The notes beneath the pieces were generated by a model. It searched no databases and was not told the origin of the DNA. It was given only the letters and a program-made list of their open reading frames with translations. Source: Branchiostoma floridae (taxonomy: Eukaryota > Chordata > Leptocardii > Amphioxiformes > Branchiostomatidae). From it: DNA of 64,000 nucleotides. The number at the start of each line of letters is the position of its first letter. Position 1 is the first letter of the stretch. Below, piece by piece: positions 1 to 13,400 of the stretch. The DNA lies in assembly GCF_000003815.2 (NCBI RefSeq), contig NC_049992.1:16889643-16953642 (forward strand). Direction: 5' to 3'. Position numbers and translations under genes: made by a program.

Positions 1-1266
1 GCTGTAGACTTCAGAGCGTAAAAAGGGAAGACTCGCATTTCGGAGTTTCACTTTCCTGACAGCAGTAGTTTACCTTTGGGGGGAGGGAATCGATATGAAG
101 TACTTTGGTTTACAACTGAACAACAACTTGAATGCTACTAAATACACTACTATCATAAAGAAACATTTAACTCATAAATTTGCGACGTACATAACTTTTG
201 AATCAACACAACAACATACAATATGATCAAATTTACATATCAATTTACAAAGAATATACATGATCTAAACTCATATACTTAGATACAATATTACAATTCA
301 CAGCTGAGAAAATGATGATGTGGCTGACACTTTCTGGGTAACACTTGCTATGTGCTTTCTTGCACATTACTTGAAACGTACAGGGCAATCGTAAATGTTC
401 ACTATCTGTATCAAACTACAGTAATTTATGGCAGTCTCTGTAACCAGCCATGAACACTCTTTCATTGCTTCCCTGCAAGGTGCCATTGCAAAGAAAGTGT
501 TACCTCATCCAAATATAAATACAAAGAAAACATTGTCTTGCATCGTTCTTCAACCCATCCTTAGATCTCACTCTTGCAATCTTCATTCAAAATAGCTTGT
601 ACTTTTCATTACTGAGAGGTGTGTTGTCTTGCAAGAAAAACAAACAGATCATGCCCAGAAACTTCATGTCTTCCTTTGTTAACACAGGCAAATATTAGCA
701 GAACAAAAAGGAAATGTTGTTTAATACTACCATTGGTTTAACTCTAATCATGAAAGACAAGCTCAGTCTTGTATTCCACATAACAATTAAAACCTTCAAT
801 ATATAACACAACATGCATGGTTGCGCATGGCACTCTGTTTTTGTAGTCTTCCATTCCATGTCTCCTGTGCATGTGTGCTGGCTACCACACACATGACAAC
901 AACGTTCACACTTGACGTTCCCATGTTGTAAGCATGACAAGACCCTCCTAGACTGACTGTAGGCTAGTTCTTCATACAGCAGCTAATGCCTAATCAACAG
1001 TGACAACGACCATTTTCACTGTTGCCATTGTTCACATGTGCGTTTGTAATAAACTCAATAAAATCGAAAACTTTTCCTACGAAACTCCTGCTCGAACAAG
1101 GATGAGTGCTCACAAAGGTTGACTAGAGCCGCCAGTCACTTTTGTTTCTTCTTATAGAGAATCACAAGAACTTGCTCTAAGAATATAGGATTCCAGTTCT
1201 ACTGGCTCAAGCTGAAATTTGTTTATCCCGCGAATGGTTTGGTGCCTGCTCCCCGTTGTCCTGTAT
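1..1266 (-). other. GIGYF 3' UTR and downstream sequence
   Basis: AT-rich sequence beyond the GIGYF stop codon. The 3' UTR should occupy part of it. An ATTAAA-type word lies on the minus strand near 718-723, but I cannot fix the poly(A) site. I see no other gene or repeat family. Confidence 0.4.
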
Positions 1267-1413
1267 TTACAAGTCGTCCACGGTTTCGATCTCGCCGCGG
1301 TTGATGATATCGGTGCTCGGGTTGATGGAGAAGCCAAGAATACTTGGGTCGATAGGTTGCATCCGCTGTTTCTTCTTCTTTCCTTTCAGCTTGGGGTCAC
1401 CATTATCCAGCAC
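1267..1413 (-). CDS. GIGYF: GIGYF terminal coding exon 30
   Basis: Encodes [20 protein letters not shown], then [10 protein letters not shown] and [10 protein letters not shown], then stop. It matches the family C-terminus KKKKQKM...DPSLLGFSV...GEIETLDD. Confidence 0.96.
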   Translation of the reverse strand: MLDNGDPKLKGKKKKQRMQPIDPSILGFSINPSTDIINRGEIETVDDL

Positions 1414-4400
1414 CTGGGAAGACCACATGTTGTGCATCTGAATGTGCACACAAAGTTTGGAGAGAAGGGGTAATGCAAGTTCATGCAGCATATGCAGTTA
1501 GTTGTTTTTAATACAAAAAAAAAAGAGTAAAACAGAACAGTATAAAAAGACAGTAATGCATATTATGATATTTTTGCTATTTTCACTGAGACAGTTGATT
1601 AGATTTTGGGAACAAGGGTGTGCACAGAACTTCAACACAAACCATGCACCACAAGACCACATGCACAATGCCAATGTCAAACTATCAAACATAAACACAA
1701 CAAACTTGAGTCTGTGAACAGTAGTGAAAAGCAAAAGGGATTAAAAATGAGGAAAAAAAACCTTGAAGGGACCAAAGCAACAGTTTGTTGTCAGTACTTT
1801 TTTTTCCATTACCTTTGAGCAAAAAATCTTAACTTCCAAAGAATAACATCAAAATAAAACACAACCAAATCTTTCATCCCTCAAAAAGGCATAAGGATAT
1901 TATTTTCCTAGGCTCCAAACCAGTGTTCTAGCCAGCCTAAATTATTTTTCCGTCCCCTGGATTTTGAATGGAAATCCTGCTAAAGGCACGGCAATCCTAG
2001 GGGTCCGGGGGTATGCTTCCTGGGAAATTTTTTAAAATCTACACCCTCTGAAATGCTATTTCCTTTATTTTGAGGGGCAAATTTTGCAGGTAGACTAAAC
2101 TTGGTTCCATTGATTTCTTTATATACAGATTTTTGTCCATCATAGATGACTGAATGGGCACAAATTTTGTCCGTCCCAGTCCGTCCCCAACAGCAACAAC
2201 GGGAGGACGGGTGCTGGCTAAAACCCTGCTCCAAATAGCTATTAGAAACTGCTTGTAAGACATGTCATTTACCTGCTGTACAGTCATGCCACCTGGGCGC
2301 TGCTGAAGAGGCTGCTGGGTTGGGGCTGGCACTAATGGAGTGGAAGTAGGTGGACCTTGGTGAGGCCAAGGCATTTCCTGGTGGGAACCAAGGTAAACAC
2401 AGGTCAGCACAACATTCAGGTAGCAATTTCTTCCAAGAAAACCTTGCCGTTTGATTCCTGGTTGCACCTGGCAACATGTTTTCCTTTGGGAATGACACTT
2501 AACATGACTTTCCTTACTCCATCCGGAACATTCTTCAAGATCTAGTACTAGTGAAGTAAGAATGCGCTTTATTACTACATGCAACTACAAAGTCTAATGT
2601 ATACTACTGTAGTATGCACAGGTTTGACTTCTTCTTGCTTCTTCAAACAGTTGTAAATGTAAGGGCAGATGGAGATTAAGATACATGGTTTATCTAATTG
2701 CATAAGGAATGTACATTTTTCAAAGCTATTCAAATATCGAAAACATGGGAACTTATGTTGCCTACAATTTAAAAGAGTATTCCTCTCATTGCTGTATAGT
2801 GAACAGTCAACAATAAAATGACACTCGTCTTCTATCTTATTTAAGTTACAATATTGATAAATTTTCTTGCAGTCAAGGAATACGTTTATGTGTACCCTTT
2901 TCAACAAGGAGTTTGTGTTAACTAATGCAGAATTTTGTGATGGCTGTTTTGTCTTATACTTAAATTACCAAATCAGTGCATTGTGCCTGACTACTTTTTT
3001 AATGGAAAAGTTTCCCAAAATTTGGAGGTACGTTCTCTACCTTTAACAAACAGTCATTGTTCGAAGAAAATTGATAGTAAACTAAAAGTTTCCCTGGAAT
3101 TTGAGCATGAAGGTCTCATTGATGAGTTTCTTCTTCCCATAGACTTCTATGTTATAATTCGTGGTTTACACGGGCGCGTTCATAATGAAGCTACGAGAAA
3201 TTTTAGCAGATTTTTCCTTCGATGTCGAGCACATTTACCCTATATCGTGGAAAGAATTGCCAACGTCAAATAGACACCAGTTATCTTTTATAGCGATCAC
3301 AAACTAAGATTAGTCAATCCCCACAAAAGGCACTTTTTCGCTTCGCACCACTCAAAACCCAGGACTGTGTACCTCCGACCTAGCGCGCGGCTGCAAAACT
3401 TTACCTGCTAATTTCTTCAGTTACAAACAAGCTTTTACCAATCTTACTTTTGAGATCAGTTCCGCTGGCTCAAATGGAATTTCTCACCACTAAAAACACG
3501 CGTCCATGCAGCCGTTTATTTTTTGGCTCGGATCTCTTTTAGGGTACCCACTCGGAGTAATACATCAATGAGACATGAATGCTGCATTTGTAGTCCATGT
3601 ATGGACTTTCTCTCAGTAACAAGACTACTGTTAACCTCCTTGGTTACACAATCAATCCTCAATGGTTACACAATCAATGATATCCTCACCTGTTTTCTCT
3701 TTGCACGCTTCTCTAGGAACTGTTTGGCAAATTCTTTGGCCTCTCTGGTCTCACCCAAATAGGACTTGATATAGTCGTGGACCTGACGGTGACAAAAAAA
3801 TAGATTGGGACATCACATCGTCAAACCATGACACTAAAATCTACCAAATTTTCTTAATTTCAGTATGTAAATATCCACCCACGATTTAGGGTAAGTAGTC
3901 TCAGGCAAATCTAGGCAACTGAAATGGAAAATGGAAAAATTTTACTCAAATACTCCTTGAATGCATCCCTTCTACACCAATACACCAAAAGAATTCAAAT
4001 CAATGGTGTTTTCATCTTTTTTCTTTTCTGCTTTCCTGGGTAATTTTGCATAAGTCAAGGACTTTTTTACGACATCCTTGCTTATGTTTGTAAAAATGCT
4101 AGTGTTTCCGACTGGCATTGCCAATGCAAACAACAATGTGTATAGTTTTGCATCTTTCCTAGAACTGTAGCACCACTTTTTTAAGGTTTAAGGTCTTTTT
4201 CCAATTTATCTGTGCGAAGTATCTACCTCCAGCTAACAGATCTGATAGAACTTGTTTTGATACTGTAAACAACTGTATGGGGTTAAAAAATATATTCAAG
4301 TAAGAAAGAAATTTTGATTGAGTTTACGATAGAAAGAAACCACTTCCTTTATCATAAAGCTAGATGGATGGATGGATGGATGAACTATTATCACACTTAT

Positions 4401-7400
4401 GACACAAAGTTGCCCAGTTCATATGGGCCTATGATACACCACATAAAGATCGCATTGCATCAAACATTTACATGTCCATAATAACTTGAAACAAATGAGG
4501 CAGACATAGTAAAAATGGTACATCAAGAACAGTGATGAACTACATAAAATATATTCATTCAATATCTAAAAAAAGACTAATTAAGTTTGGAAATGACATT
4601 TCCCTTAAGGAACACAAGCTAACATTATAAATAATAAAGATGGATAACTTCAATCAACTTCTTTGTCTAGCTATATCTGTAACAGTGTTACATTCTTACC
4701 TCATATGGAGACTCCACATCTTTAAGGAAATTTACAAATGTAGGCACTGCAACAAGAAGGTAGAAAAACGACGTTGAGTACAGAATCCAGTAATACTATC
4801 ACATCTAAATGTTTAACTTTTGAAACATCATACATTGTACTTCTGTAGCAGATGAACTGTAACATCCACAAGTCATAGATTTAAAAGACCAACTCAAAAA
4901 TGCGACTTGTCCTAGATAAATACAGCATGTGAAGGTAAGGATTGAAAACAAGTCCACAAGTGTGGATTCACAACCGCGTTTGCTTTTTTTCAAGCCTGTA
5001 AACAACACCATTTGTCCTAAATGTTTGGCACAATATGGAAACAGTGCAACAAATTTCTTTCTTTTGTGTGTTTTCAGGTCCCAAGGAAAAGACTAGACTG
5101 GGTGCCATCATATCTATGTAGGGTACCGGGGCTTCTATACTTGTCATGATAAACTAGTTAGAATGGCACCCAGGCAAAAGAAAAGACAAGACAAGAAACA
5201 AACAACATCTGAACCAAGGGCTACAGATCACCATGTAATACTGGTCATTCTAAATTGGGAAGGACAGTAGGAATTTGGGAAATCTCAATAACGATAAATG
5301 TAAATAATGGATATTTTGTATGTACGTCATTGTATGTTGATATGAAGTCCATGACGATTAGTTGCAGGCCCTAGGGCAGGTGACTAAAGATTTTCAAATA
5401 AAGACTTAAAGTCTCAAATATGTAAACAAAAGTTTCAGGAAAAGGGAAAAAATAATAAAAATCTAATAAAGGAAGCATGTCCTTTCAATTGCAAAAATTT
5501 TAAAGTATGAGGATTACTTATAACTGGATACATCAATGAAGGTTAGACATTTAAGATATGCGAGACAACTGTTACTCAAATTACAAGCAACACTGGACAT
5601 ATTTGTAAATGGTCACAGACGTTTTAGACGATATCTGTTGTCACTTACAAAAGACTGCCCTTTCTGAAATGTCTGACCATTAATAAATTTATTCCATTGC
5701 TTGAGAATTTAATATCTTGCATAAACGTTTACTTGATTTTTTCACTTCTTAATGTCTTCCCGCACCTGAACTAACGGCTGAATGGAGCACTTTTCGAGAC
5801 AAAATAAAGGCACAAACAAACTGACCAGTGTGACATGATCTCACGCAATACTACAAAGCAAAACATTTCTTCCCAACAACGCATTCTCCTACGCAGAGAC
5901 ATCCAATGGCGGCAGCAGACCGCCTCTTGTCTGTACTCTGCTATCTCAACTGTCACATCAGTTCCTGGGGGTGTCGCCACAAACCAGCTGTCAGCCAATC
6001 AGAGAATAGGCCTTTCAGTTTTCAAAAGAGATCTCACATATATAAGGGTGAATACAGGTCGTTTCGTTACATGGTCTTTTCGTTACACGTCATTTCGTTA
6101 CACATGAAGTCATTTCGTTACACCATGATTAGTCATTTCGTTACATCACGAAGTCATTTCGTTACATCACGAAGTCATTTCGTTACAGATTAATGTCAGG
6201 CCGTTATAGTACTTATTACTACAAATGTATTACTTTTCGTGGTAACAAAAAGCCGGGACTCAAAATTCAATTTCTTTTTCTTGTTTTTCGGCAGATATTG
6301 AACGCCGCTAAGCGCTGGAGGCGCTGACGGGCCACGCTGCACGTCGGCCCAAGTTGAACGGTCATCTGAACCAAGGAGAGATTACACATAATATATCTGT
6401 TATGTAGTAACTTGATCAGTTATCATATATGCTGTGATGTGTACAATAAATCACGATTAGATGCCTTTAGTATCGTTGATATACTAGTACAGCGCGCGCA
6501 GTAAAGACCTATTGTTGTTTAATAGACCGGCGGGCACGCACTTTCGTAGGCTTCTGGTCCGTTCGGCGCCGACAAAATGCCTATAAAACGATATCCAATA
6601 CCCCTTCAAGGAAACAAATTCAGGCTTATATCTCTCTGTAAATATGGGAGAGATAAACTCTTCACCTTCTTGTGTACAACTTGTGTCCACAAATTACGCT
6701 GAAAGTTTAAAACTTAGCACCGTCTTTCACGCTGAATATAATTCAAAATGGCGCCCGCGTCGCTTGTTTTGGCGTGGGTTATGCCGTCAGCCTGTGCGGC
6801 AAATGTGATTGCGACATAGCAGATGTTCTTCTACTTCTACATGGTATGGACAGAAATCTATGGACAGTTTGTGCCAGTTTAGAAGGAGAAAATATAATGT
6901 TTCCGTACATTTCCTACAACCAAGCAGCTTACAACGCACACAAATATTTTCCTTTGTCGAGAACTGATGCTAGACCGTCATGCATTGCATGACGCAAGGG
7001 TTCATTGTCCTCCTTCCCACCACGTACGTAGTACTGTAATAGTGAATACCGTAATAGTATACAGGACAAAGGTCGATGGGGAACCCAAATGGTACAATAG
7101 CCTTGTTGTGTATTTTTGACTGAATATAAATATGAAAGATTCAATGCAAAGTCGGGTCAAGATACATTACAGCAACGTTCTTCTAAATGGTATATCTTCC
7201 ACACATGATTTGGGGGGCGTCATGAAGTGCTGTATTAGTATAAAATAGTAGTGTGATCTTACAAAACAAATTTACATCGCAACTGCTATACATACATCGC
7301 AACATCATATACATAAATACATCGCAACATTCTATACAGGAGTCGCAAAATGTTGAACATACCAGTACTATATACCATTTTAGGAATATGTACGAAAATA

Positions 7401-10400
7401 CATATTAATTAAGAATGAAGTTGTTACGAATGATAAAACATTCTACCAAAGTGTTTGACACTTGACACTTTGCCTGTCATGCTGTTCAGACAAGTTTGGA
7501 AAATGAGTTTCATAAGATAACAAGAGGTTTTTCATTGTTGATATACAATACATCATGAATAATGTTTTACAAAGAGAACTACGCTTGGATTTTCAAAGTT
7601 CATAAAGACAACAATAACCAAAACCAAACGTAAAATTGAGTGTCTTGTCACGTCTCTAATGTCAACCAAGGAAGGTCAACCTGAAAAAGATAACAGGAAA
7701 ACACTTATAGCGTTTAACATGCGACCAAGATAGGATAATAATCAAGTGTAACGAAATGACCTTCCCATGTGTAACGAAATAACCTTCCCATGTGTAACGA
7801 AATGACTTCGTATGTAACGAATCGACTGTAACGAAAAGGCGATGTAACGAAACGACCGGTTACCATAAGGGTAGCTCATTAACATTTATAAGCAGGGCGG
7901 TCAGGAACTGATGGTGACGGTTGAGATAGCAGAGTACAGACAAGAGGCGGTTTGCTGGTGCCGTTGGATGTCTCTGCGTAGGAGAATGCAACAACGGAGA
8001 CATGTCTACTACACCTACATGTACATGTAACTGCTATGACAACAGGTATGAGTTACCTGTTGTCTGAAAGTCAGTATACTGGTAATTCCCTGCATAACAG
8101 TTGGGAAAATGACAAGTCTCATTGTGGTACTTGATAATGGTTAGTTCTCACAAACACTGGCAACTCCACAAACAACAGAGCACATTTTCATCACATCGCC
8201 GTGTCCTCTTCAGACCTCCAATAACAAAATCATTGTTACAAGTACTTACCACTTTGGAGAACTCGGAGATAAAATTACGAGCCTGTACGACTGAACTTTC
8301 TCACAACCTTCGATAACTACAAAGTAAAAAGCATATAAAGCAGATTTTCTTACTCCATGGTGGACTGTTCTATGTTTTTGTCAATGCCGAAAGGACAAAG
8401 CCACATAGGCAGGTAAAATATAAAATTTCAAAAGGAGCCGCTTTCAAAAGATTTTGTTTAAATGTTGTCAATGGAATTTCATGACTTTTGAATTCAAGTA
8501 CAGTTTTGCTAAACTTTGGATGGAACATTTCTAGAAAATAACGAATGAAGAATATGACAAAAATATGGAAAATTCATAATCTTTCGCCTTCAAGCCCAAG
8601 TCACATCATCCCAACTGTTATGCTAATTGGAAGTGTGCATGGAGCTAAAGTGGAAAGTGACCATGCCAGGGCACATAATGTCCAATTTTGTAATGGCAGT
8701 ATCAATATTCAACAATTTTCAAATATGTTTATAATAAGACAATGACCTCTATATGATCAAGTATTTCTTGAAGAAACAAGCTGTTGCCTGGAGTTTTTTT
8801 AAGAACCAAATGTGGTGGATTCCCTGTGGATCAGTGTTGAACTCAATTACAATACAAAAATTGCACTTACCCCAATTTTTTACAGATCAACTAGAGTCTT
8901 TGCCAATAAAGCATTCCACCACTACTGAGGCGTCACATCATGCAATTAGAACATCTGAATTGGTGAGCAGTGGATAATAAGTTGCAGAAAACCCAGGGTT
9001 GGAAAAGTCCACTAGCCCTATTGCCCCGGGCAAGTGAAAGTGCTGTTTGGGCAAGTGCATGTCCTACACCACTTGCCCGATCGGGCAAGTTACACTTTTT
9101 CCATTGAGTGAGATTTTTATCTACTTGCTACATGTACTTGTCACAGTCATGGCATCAAGCATTGATCAACACAAAAATACCACCAGAGCTCCATTGATGG
9201 AAGTGAAAATACATAGAGAAATGTCATTTAGATTTTGGGCAAGTGAAAAGTTGGTTCGGGCAAGTAAATATTTTATGTACTTGCCCGAAAGGACAAGTGA
9301 ATTTTAGAAAACTTGTCTAACCCTGAAACCTATGGCAGCCGCAGTCTCTGTTGAGGGATGATTCGACTTTCTGCAACTTATGATCCACTGCTCACTAAAT
9401 CACATGATATTCTATCTGCATAACATGACACCAGGTAGATTGCTCATATCATGACAAAGACTGGAGTTGATCAGTCCAAAAAAAAGTCCAATTTTTGTTG
9501 TTGGAAGTTACAGTTCAATTCTGATCCAGAATGACCTTTACCAACACACAGATGAACTTCAAAGTTATAGTGGGATACTTGTTAGGAGGGAACATTCCAA
9601 CGTACCATCTATGGCAGAAGCTGCACTGATTGTTCTCAGGGCTGTTTCACACCATTTGGTGAAGTCGTCAGCGGCATAGTTGGCTTGGAAGAGCTTACGG
9701 ACATTTTCCTGAAAGACACAATTATGGTGATCATGGTGAGATGCTGTAGAAATACCACAGGTTACCAAGGTTAGTGAGGAAGGGGACGTCCCTGTGGCTC
9801 AACTGGTAGCAGCCTAACAGTTCAAATTAGGGTAGACCTTGGTTCAAGTCCTGGGTTATAGCAGCCTGACCAACATCCGCCGGCATCCAAGCTATGGAGG
9901 GGCAAGTTACAGCCCCGGATAGCAGAGTTTGTGTTCACACAGACTAATCTATGATGTGGTTGCACCATTTTTCTGAAGGGGTGTAAAATGGGGGTCCAGT
10001 GTTCCAGGAGGTGCCTTGTCGAGCACATTAAAAGGGAATGGCTAGCTACTTTTCCTGGTGAAAATATTCCGTGCTACTGAAGCAGCAAGGAAACTTGCTG
10101 CTGTATGTGCCACTAGGTTCTACAAGGTGAACAACAAAAACAGTACTGACAGAAATGGAAAGATAGTCATGGAATGGCATATTTTCTACTTTAATATTTC
10201 ATGCTTCTTATCTACTGAATACACTTTTAGCTTAAATTCTAACAATTCTCATGGACATAACTTAAGCATGGAAAAAACTAAAGAAGTCATCGATAGAGTA
10301 GATAAGAAATGGACATACCTCCTCCCTCATTTGTCTGGATTTACTATTTGACTTTGAATTCATCATTGCACCTTGGGCATAGGGATCACTGGAAGAAAAA

Positions 10401-13400
10401 AGAGATAAAGTCAGGAAAGTCAGCAACAAGGCATATAACGTGTCATTTTTGTTTTCTTGACTCAGTAAATCTGAATCGTAATACATTTTGTATTGAGTCT
10501 TTGATACGTTTCATTACCTTTGCTTGCCAAATTAGAAGTTTTATCTAAAATTATTTTTCTGCAATCCAGAAAACCTTTCAGTGTTTTTCTGGATTTGTGA
10601 TACAGTGATCTGTGACTTCTTGAACATAAAAAAACATGTCCAAAACTGTAGTAAGCTATTTTGAAATATAAAAAGTCAGACATACAGTCTGCAATCTAGA
10701 AAACCTTTCATTACTTTTTTGGATTTGTAATACTGTAATTTGTGATTTCTTTAACATAAAGAAACATGTCCAAAGCTGTAGTGATCTATTTTGAAATATA
10801 AGATGTCAGACTCCTGAGTAATAGACCTTGTACCAATGAGTGGTAGCATACTTCCAGGCCTGAAGTAACCAGGTCTACAATACCGTTTTTCCTTGCTTTT
10901 TTTGTGTAAGTTAAGCACTAACCAATCTAGCTGTGACAAGTCCTGATCCATGGGTTGTGGAATGGGAACGGAACTTTTTCTGCAATTGCAAAACGTACAT
11001 GGGTCAAAATACGCAAAATAAAAACTGAACGTAAACAGGCGTGGTGTTTCTTTTCATTCCAAGTAACATTTTTTGCCCCTCATTTTGGTTTGAACACTTT
11101 CAGGTACAAGTCGAAACGCAACAGGAAAATAGTTTTCAAACCCTCTCTTTTATAGTAAGGCCTAGGAAAAAAATGTTTCCTGTTTCCCTACCTACCCTAG
11201 AAACACCTGGCGACCCTAGACTTTTTTGGGGGGTGGGCAGTGGAGTCACATAGCTTCCAGTTAGAAATTTTATTCAGCCTTCTTCCTATTGAAGTAAAAC
11301 ACTGCTCATCCTATCTAATGAAGGATAAATGTATCTATTATGCACAAAATCAAAGTTTGACATTGAAAGACAAGTGTCCTCAATGTATTTCAGTTTACTT
11401 TGTTGAATTGTATTGTAATATGTCACATTATAGAGTTTTGGCCAGCCTAAAACAAATTACAAGAAAAAAAAAGATAATCCCTACCTACCGACGCTAATTT
11501 TTCAGAACAAGAAACACAACATTATTTTCCTAGGCCTAATGTACTGATAACGCTTTTGATACTTTACAAGAGAAAGATGACATGGGTTACCTAGGTTTGT
11601 TGGAGGTCATTTCGTGGGCTGCCTCATCCCAGAATCCTCCCTTGCTGGACTGAGAGCTGGGGTCGCCCCAGACGCTGGTACCATCGCTGCCCCATGCCGT
11701 GGCTGCCGCCGTGTTGGTGTTGCCCCAAACAGATGCAGCGCCCAGACTGAGGTTGGCCTGTTCAACATCATACTATAAGAAAAACGCATAGGTTTGATGT
11801 ATCCAACAGGGCTCTCCCCAATTCTTTTTCCGCCCCACCCATCATTTGGGAGTCCATGTTGTTCATTTTCAATGTTAAATCTGCCATTTTTTTTGCTGAC
11901 AAAAATACATTTTTATCAATTTCATGTCATGAGGCTTAGATCTTTTAGACGAATAGGGCAAATTTTTTTCTGTCCCAACAAGCAAACTTCCATCCTGAGA
12001 TGGACGGACGGGTCCTGGAGACAGCCCTGGTATCCAGTATAAGGTACATGGTCCGTTACACTGTTCTATTGGCTACAAAAACGTACAGTGTGACAAGAAA
12101 TCAAAGGTTTAAAGCAACAAATGACTCTACAATTGTGTCAAGCATATACTGGCTAACAAATGCTGGGCCATCTCATGACTCTTTAAAGTTAGTGTATTAC
12201 ACCCAGGGTTGTAGCCAGCCTGAAATCATTTTCAGTCCCCTCGATTTTGAATGGGAATCCTATAGAGCACCGAAGGCATGGCGTGGTGTTGCGCGTCATT
12301 TCTAGGGGGTCTGGGTCCCAGAAAATTTTTGAAACCTAGACCCTCTGAAACACTATTTCCTGCATTTTGAGGTGCAAATTTTGCTTGTAGAGTAAGCTGT
12401 TCAATGTCATCTGTTTTTTTTTCTGTTTTTTTTATATATCTTTACATATCAATTTTTGTCTGTACCTGGGAAGGAATGGGGAAAACTTTTTTCAGTTCCC
12501 AGCTGCAAAATTACTTCAAAGGACTGAAGGACAGGTGCTGGCTACAACCCTGATTACACCAAAGAGCAGCTATACCAGCTATATAGATACAGATGCAGTG
12601 TGTTAGACTGTAAACCATAATGAAGTACAAATGACATGGTGAAACCTGTCTGCTCACATGTGGTTTCTGTTGTTGTTGCTGCTGCTGCTGTTTGGCCAGC
12701 TGTCGAGCCTGCTCCTGTTGGATCTCCAGGAAGGACTTGCCAGAACCTGAGGGTCCCCTGTTGGAGAAAAAAGATGTTTCCTGTCTACTTAGACAGGAGG
12801 ACAAGACTGAGACTAGAACAGAGGGCCAGCCGGGAGAGCCAGCTCTGGCTAATAAAGTGTGAGCAACGATAACCCTAACGTTTTAACAAGCTACCAGTTG
12901 TTCTCATGTGCATAGCTACTGCACCATGAGAGAACGTGTTGTGTAGTTTTTGCCGGGGCGCCGAAGGCGCCCGGCTTTGTCCCCGGTTTAATGGTTCGTC
13001 CTTGGATGGGTCTGCTATGGTCGCAAAATGTACCGTGCGTTTTTACGACAATTCTCAGCCCTTCTCAGCCCTTCAAATAAACGCAATGTACCGTGCGTTT
13101 TTACGACAATTCTCAGCCCTTCTTAGCCCTTCAAATAAACGTTGTAAGAATACTGTTTATCCATGACCTCTACTCGTACAGAAAACATTGCAGCGCTCAT
13201 TAGCAAAGTCTAGGAAAGGAAAATGTTTCTTGATTTGCAGTAAAACACTGGTCATGTAACATTTGAGGAGTTGTCGTTAAATCGCACGGTTCATTTTGCG
13301 ATAGCGTTGACGGGTCCGGGTATTTAGCGGAATAACCCGGAATAACCCGGAATAACCCGGAATAACCTTAATAAAGGATGAAAGCTACCGAAATACAGTG

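Noticed and set aside
12636-12872. Plus-strand frames over Gln-rich exons (Val/Ala/Cys runs), also at 18555-19016, 21512-21901 and 22276-22671
   Set aside because: They are antisense shadows of CAG-rich GIGYF exons on the minus strand.
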